From JANYJJ01 sp038241115 (GTDB lineage: Bacteria; Pseudomonadota; Gammaproteobacteria; Burkholderiales; Burkholderiaceae_C), in assembly GCA_038241115.1 (NCBI GenBank), contig JBBRGA010000126.1:1-10128 (forward strand): a DNA stretch of 10,128 nt, written 5' to 3'. Positions 6,849 to 10,128 of the stretch are shown here, piece by piece (the stretch's first letter is position 1; every line of letters begins with the position of its first letter). The notes beneath the pieces are model-generated. The model was not told where the DNA came from and did not search any database. It was given only the letters and a program-made list of their open reading frames with translations. A program made the translations under genes and the position numbers.

Positions 6849-7559
6849 TCAGACTTCCAGCCATTCCTTTCGAATGACGGCGTCTGCGCGAAGCTCAGTG
6901 GGTGTACCTTCAAAAACGATAGCGCCGTGCCCCATCACGTAACAGCGCTGCGAAATAGCAAGCGCGATAGTGAGCTTCTGTTCCACCAGCAGCACAGACA
7001 CACCCCGATCTTTCAGCGTGTTCAAGTAGTTGGCTACCAATTCAACAATTTTCGGTGCCAAACCCTCGGTGGGCTCGTCAATCATGATGAGGTCGGGATC
7101 GCCCATCAAAGTACGGCACAGGGTGAGCATTTGCTGCTCGCCGCCCGACATCACGCCCGCTGCGGTGTGTTGGCGCTCCTTCAAACGCGGGAACATTTGA
7201 TACATGTCGTCGAAAGACCAGCGCACCTTTTTATTTTTGTTTGATCCGCCGCTGCGCTTCTCGCCAAGCATCAGGTTTTGGTGCACGGTGAGCTTGGGAA
7301 AAATATCTCGGTTTTCAGGCACATAGCCGATGCCAAGGTGAGCAATCTCAAACGGTTTGGCACCCACCAATTGCCGGTCGTTCCAAGTTACCGAGCCCTG
7401 CGTATCGACCAGGCCCATGATGGCTTTGACCGTGGTGGAACGACCGGAGCCATTGCGGCCCAACAAGCTGACGATTTCTCCGGGTTTGACGTCCAGGGTG
7501 ACGCCGTGCAGCACATGACTCTTGCCGTAATACGCGTGGACTTCGTTGAGTTTCAACAT
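6849..7559 (-). CDS. livF: LivF-type ATPase of a HAAT-family ABC importer
   Basis: A 236-residue ABC ATPase, normal for LivF, acting as one of two cytoplasmic motor subunits of a branched-chain amino acid/amide-type importer. Motifs are the Walker A loop GRNGSGRS at 34-41, YVPENRDIFPKLTVHQNL at 80-96 (Glu at the Q-loop position, frequent in LivF), the signature MSGGEQQML at 137-145, and Walker B LIMIDEP with Asp161 and Glu162. The Walker A Lys is replaced by Arg40 (codon CGT); I recall this variant in some beta-proteobacterial LivF proteins, but it departs from the ABC consensus. A basic stretch KRSGGSNKNKKVRW lies at 101-114. The gene starts 2 nt after livG stops, with AGGGGG about 9 nt upstream. 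The substrate is not deducible from the ATPase. Confidence 0.92.
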   Translation of the reverse strand: MLKLNEVHAYYGKSHVLHGVTLDVKPGEIVSLLGRNGSGRSTTVKAIMGLVDTQGSVTWNDRQLVGAKPFEIAHLGIGYVPENRDIFPKLTVHQNLMLGEKRSGGSNKNKKVRWSFDDMYQMFPRLKERQHTAAGVMSGGEQQMLTLCRTLMGDPDLIMIDEPTEGLAPKIVELVANYLNTLKDRGVSVLLVEQKLTIALAISQRCYVMGHGAIVFEGTPTELRADAVIRKEWLEV

Positions 7560-7561
7560 TC

Positions 7562-8434
7562 TCAGTGACCCCCTGCTTCTTGAACATCGGCTTGCTGCCC
7601 ATCGGCAAGGACCGCGCCCAAGTAAGCCTCTTGCACCTTGGCGTTCGCGCGCACGGCGTCGGGCACGTCAAAGGCAATTACTTCGCCGTAGACGAGAACG
7701 GCAATTTTGTCGGCCAAGCCAAAAACAACACCCATGTCGTGCTCCACCGTCAACAGGGTTTTGCCCACCGTGATCTCGCGTATCAATTGAATAAAGCGCG
7801 CCGTTTCGCTCAGGCTCATGCCGGCGGTGGGCTCGTCCAACAAAATCACCTCAGCTCCTCCGGCAATAGTGATGCCAATTTCCAAGGCGCGCTGCTCTGC
7901 ATAGGTCAAATTCATGGCAAGCACGTCTCGCTTGCGGTCGAGCTTGATCATTTTCAGCACCTCATCGGCGCGTTCATTTGCGTCACGCAGGTCGGCCAAA
8001 AACTTCCAAAACGCGTAGCGGTAACCCAGCGACCACAACACAGCGCAGCGAATGTTTTCAAACACCGAGAGCCGCGTAAACAAGTTGCTGACCTGGAAGC
8101 TCCTTGCCAAGCCCATTCGGCTGATTTCAAATGGCTTCAGTCCGTCGATGCGCTGACCATGCAGGCGTATCTCACCGCTGGTGGGGCCGAAACGGCCGCT
8201 GATGAGGTTGAACAAGGTCGACTTGCCCGCACCGTTCGGACCGATGATGGCCACGCGTTCACCGGGACGCACTTGCAAACTGCTGCCGCGAATGATTTCG
8301 GTCTTGCCAAAGCTCTTGCGCAAATCGATCAACTCGACAGCGAATTCAGCTTTTGCATTGCTGACTTTGGAGGTTGAAGTTGCCGCGCTTATGGAGGCCG
8401 ACTTGGAGCTCATGGTGGCGACATTCGTACTCAT
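7562..8434 (-). CDS. livG: LivG-type ATPase of a HAAT-family ABC importer
   Basis: A 290-residue ABC ATPase, the partner of LivF. Motifs are Walker A GPNGAGKST at 65-73, Q-loop Gln114 in RSFQVSNLF, a degenerate signature LTYAEQRALEIG at 176-187, Walker B VILLDEP at 196-202 with Glu201, and the switch His232 in VEHDMGVVF. About 30 Ser/Thr/Ala-rich residues precede the usual LivG start, and the C-terminus ends in a Gln/Ala/Gly-rich tail, making it longer than the usual ~255 residues. The open frame extends 18 codons upstream, but this ATG is preferred because it overlaps the livM stop as ATGA and has AAGGA six nt before it. A second ATG seven codons on is possible. The gene is translationally coupled to livM and followed by livF. 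Confidence 0.92.
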   Translation of the reverse strand: MSTNVATMSSKSASISAATSTSKVSNAKAEFAVELIDLRKSFGKTEIIRGSSLQVRPGERVAIIGPNGAGKSTLFNLISGRFGPTSGEIRLHGQRIDGLKPFEISRMGLARSFQVSNLFTRLSVFENIRCAVLWSLGYRYAFWKFLADLRDANERADEVLKMIKLDRKRDVLAMNLTYAEQRALEIGITIAGGAEVILLDEPTAGMSLSETARFIQLIREITVGKTLLTVEHDMGVVFGLADKIAVLVYGEVIAFDVPDAVRANAKVQEAYLGAVLADGQQADVQEAGGH

Positions 8435-9756
8435 GCCGCTTCCTTGCGCTTGATGTCTTTTTCGATGTCGGTTTGAATTTCGCTCCATTCGACGGCGAAT
8501 CGACGACGCGTCACTTCAAACAGTCCTATGCCGCACAGCATCACCATCGCCGCGCCAAACCAACTGTCGAAGCCGCTGGCGTTCAAGCGCACGCCAAGGA
8601 AATTCAACTCTGGCCCCATCGCCGCGCCGAGCTGGCGGTGATAGATCATTTCGATGATTGCGGCCGCGCCGGCCAAGGCCACAGCCAAAGTGCCGCCAAG
8701 TGCGAGATAAGAAGGCCACAGTTTGCGCAGTTTTCCGTAGGCGGCCACCCGCAGATTCATCATGATCAAACTCGCGATGCCGCCCGGTGCGTACATCACC
8801 ATAAACAAAAAGATCAGACCCAAATAAAGCAACCAGGCCTTGGTGAATTCTGAGAACAGCACAAAGGCCGCCACCATCAAAACCGCACCAATCATCGGAC
8901 CGAAAAAGAAAGTGGCGCCGCCCAAGAAGGTGAACAACAAGTAAGCGCCCGAGCGGCCCGCGCCCACCACCTCGGCGGTGACGATCTCGAAACTCAAGGC
9001 CCCCAAACCGCCCGAAACGCCCGCAAAAAACCCGGCAATGATGAATGAGAAGTACCGCACTTTTTGCGTGCTGTAACCGATGAATTCAACCCGCTCGGGG
9101 TTGTCGCGAACGGCGTTCAGCATGCGCCCCAACGGTGTGCGGGTGTAGGCAAACATGGCGGCGACACAAATGAAGGTGTACAGCGCGATCAGGTAATAAA
9201 CCTGTATCTGCGGCCCGAAGCTGATCCCAAAAACCGGAGTGCCGGTGACGCGATTGCCCGCCACACCGGCTTCGCCACCGAAAAACTCAGAGAACATCAG
9301 CGACATGGCGAACACCAGTTCGGCCATTCCCAAGGTGATCATGGCGAAGGGCGTGCCCGACTTTTTCGTGGTGACGTAGCCCAACACCACCGCGAAGCCC
9401 ATGCCTGCCAAGCCGCCGACCAAAGGCACCAAGCTCACAGGTATCGGCAGTGCGCCCCTTGTGACGGCATTGAGTGCGTGGATGGCCGCGTAGGCGCCCA
9501 GCCCGGTGTATACAGCGTGCCCAAAGCTGAGCATGCCACCTTGACCCAACAGCATGTTGAACGACAGGCAGGCGATGATCGCAATGCCCATCTGCGACAA
9601 CATGGTCGCCGAAAGGCTGCTGGTAAAAATTAACGGTGCCACGATCAGGACCAGCGCGAACAAGCCCCAAACGACGATGCGGCCTGTGTTTTGCGGCTGG
9701 AAGCTGATGGTTCTCAGGCTCGCGGTCTGAGGCGCGTTAGTTGCGGACGTATTCAT
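8431..9756 (-). CDS. livM: LivM-type permease with a C-terminal extension
   Basis: An integral membrane permease of the HAAT-family importer, 441 residues against roughly 300-360 for most LivM proteins. The core has many helices from about residue 27 to 335. Family motifs are LSFNMLLGQGGMLSFGHAVY at 64-83, TPFAMITLGMAELVFA at 135-150, and the ATPase-contact loop YTRTPLGRMLNAVRDNPERV at 204-223. Beyond the usual end (MYAPGGIASL, 321-330), an extra part adds a hydrophobic segment at about 350-371, a polar loop, another hydrophobic segment at about 398-413, and a charged tail (SEIQTDIEKDIKRKEAA). GGGAGGA lies about 8 nt before the ATG, 4 nt after the livH stop. The family is sure; the role of the extension is unknown. 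Confidence 0.92.
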   Translation of the reverse strand: MNTSATNAPQTASLRTISFQPQNTGRIVVWGLFALVLIVAPLIFTSSLSATMLSQMGIAIIACLSFNMLLGQGGMLSFGHAVYTGLGAYAAIHALNAVTRGALPIPVSLVPLVGGLAGMGFAVVLGYVTTKKSGTPFAMITLGMAELVFAMSLMFSEFFGGEAGVAGNRVTGTPVFGISFGPQIQVYYLIALYTFICVAAMFAYTRTPLGRMLNAVRDNPERVEFIGYSTQKVRYFSFIIAGFFAGVSGGLGALSFEIVTAEVVGAGRSGAYLLFTFLGGATFFFGPMIGAVLMVAAFVLFSEFTKAWLLYLGLIFLFMVMYAPGGIASLIMMNLRVAAYGKLRKLWPSYLALGGTLAVALAGAAAIIEMIYHRQLGAAMGPELNFLGVRLNASGFDSWFGAAMVMLCGIGLFEVTRRRFAVEWSEIQTDIEKDIKRKEAA

Positions 9757-9760
9757 GTGC

Positions 9761-10128
9761 TCAATCCTCCCGCGTGCCCAACAAGCCCTTGGGCCTGAAG
9801 ATAAGGATAAGCACCAAAAACAGGTAGGGCAGGATGGGTGCGATTTGCGATACGGTGAGTTTCATCAGTGAATTTTCTTTGGCCGCGGCACTGACTGACA
9901 TGCCAAGCTGCTGTGTTAGAGCCAGCACGGAGTAGTCAACTGCTACCGCAAAAGTTTGGATCACGCCGATCAGGATGGATGCCAGAAAAGCCCCTGACAA
10001 CGAGCCCATGCCGCCAACCACCACGACCACAAAAATCACCGAGCCGACCGTTGCCGCCATGGCCGGCTCGGTCACGAACGTGCTGCCGCCGATCACACCG
10101 GCGAGGCCGGCGAGCGCCGAGCCGGCAC
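9761..10128 (-). CDS. livH: LivH-type permease, 5' end outside the window
   Basis: The frame is open to the right edge, so about 121 C-terminal residues are seen, beginning AGSALAGLAGVIGGSTF. An internal GTG at 10094-10096 is not the real start, because the conserved helix ALAGLAGV lies before it. Family features are VGGMGSLSGAFLASILIGVI in the middle, which matches the LivH GG-GS-GA-G pattern, and the last helix ending in RPKGLLG before the stop. The protein is the second membrane permease, pairing with LivM to form the channel. The neighbouring order (permease, permease, ATPase, ATPase) is the standard one for this importer family. The periplasmic binding-protein gene, if linked, lies outside the window. 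Confidence 0.88.
   Translation of the reverse strand, partial: AGSALAGLAGVIGGSTFVTEPAMAATVGSVIFVVVVVGGMGSLSGAFLASILIGVIQTFAVAVDYSVLALTQQLGMSVSAAAKENSLMKLTVSQIAPILPYLFLVLILIFRPKGLLGTRED

Noticed and set aside
8435..8488. 18-residue upstream extension of LivG
   Set aside because: It lies wholly inside the 3' end of livM in another frame, and the ATGA overlap with AAGGA upstream supports the later start.

Overview
The window reads as a chromosomal segment of a beta-proteobacterium, most likely Burkholderiales and probably Comamonadaceae-like. This is inferred from protein style, moderately GC-rich codon use and gene arrangement, not from a marker gene. Every recognisable gene lies on the minus strand, so transcription runs from the right end to the left. 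The layout below follows that direction.

Right part (10128 to 6849): the end of a LivH-type permease gene cut by the window edge, then livM, livG and livF. These four are packed with 2-4 nt gaps or ATGA overlaps and encode the membrane and ATPase subunits of a branched-chain amino acid/amide-type (HAAT) ABC importer. No substrate-binding protein is visible. LivM has an extra C-terminal segment, LivG has a Ser/Thr/Ala-rich N-terminal extension, and LivF has Arg in place of the Walker A Lys.

Middle (6848 to 2687): a 205-nt intergenic region with a 24-bp AT-flanked inverted repeat around ACG-N2-CGT, a good candidate for a TetR-family operator. It precedes a fused enoyl-CoA hydratase/3-hydroxyacyl-CoA dehydrogenase, an HD-domain protein and a thiolase. 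The HD protein carries a His/Asp set resembling mixed-valence di-iron oxygenases (PhnZ/MIOX type).

Left part (2686 to 1): a 136-nt spacer without a clear Shine-Dalgarno site, then a long (626 aa) acyl-CoA dehydrogenase of the DmdC/FadE5-like class. A two-helix small membrane protein and a Dabb-domain protein follow, both apparently translationally coupled. After a 128-nt gap holding a hexanucleotide TTTGGG tandem repeat, a last gene begins and leaves the window after 12 codons, possibly a short-chain dehydrogenase.

Together, the dehydrogenase, the hydratase/hydroxyacyl-CoA dehydrogenase and the thiolase supply all four steps of one beta-oxidation round, next to an importer that could bring in the acid. 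The substrate cannot be told from the sequence, since no acyl-CoA ligase or binding protein is in view. The main items beyond routine annotation are the putative TetR operator, the HD protein inside a beta-oxidation cluster, the hexamer repeat shared by two gene leaders, and the altered importer subunits. I see no RNA genes, CRISPR arrays, insertion sequences or phage genes.
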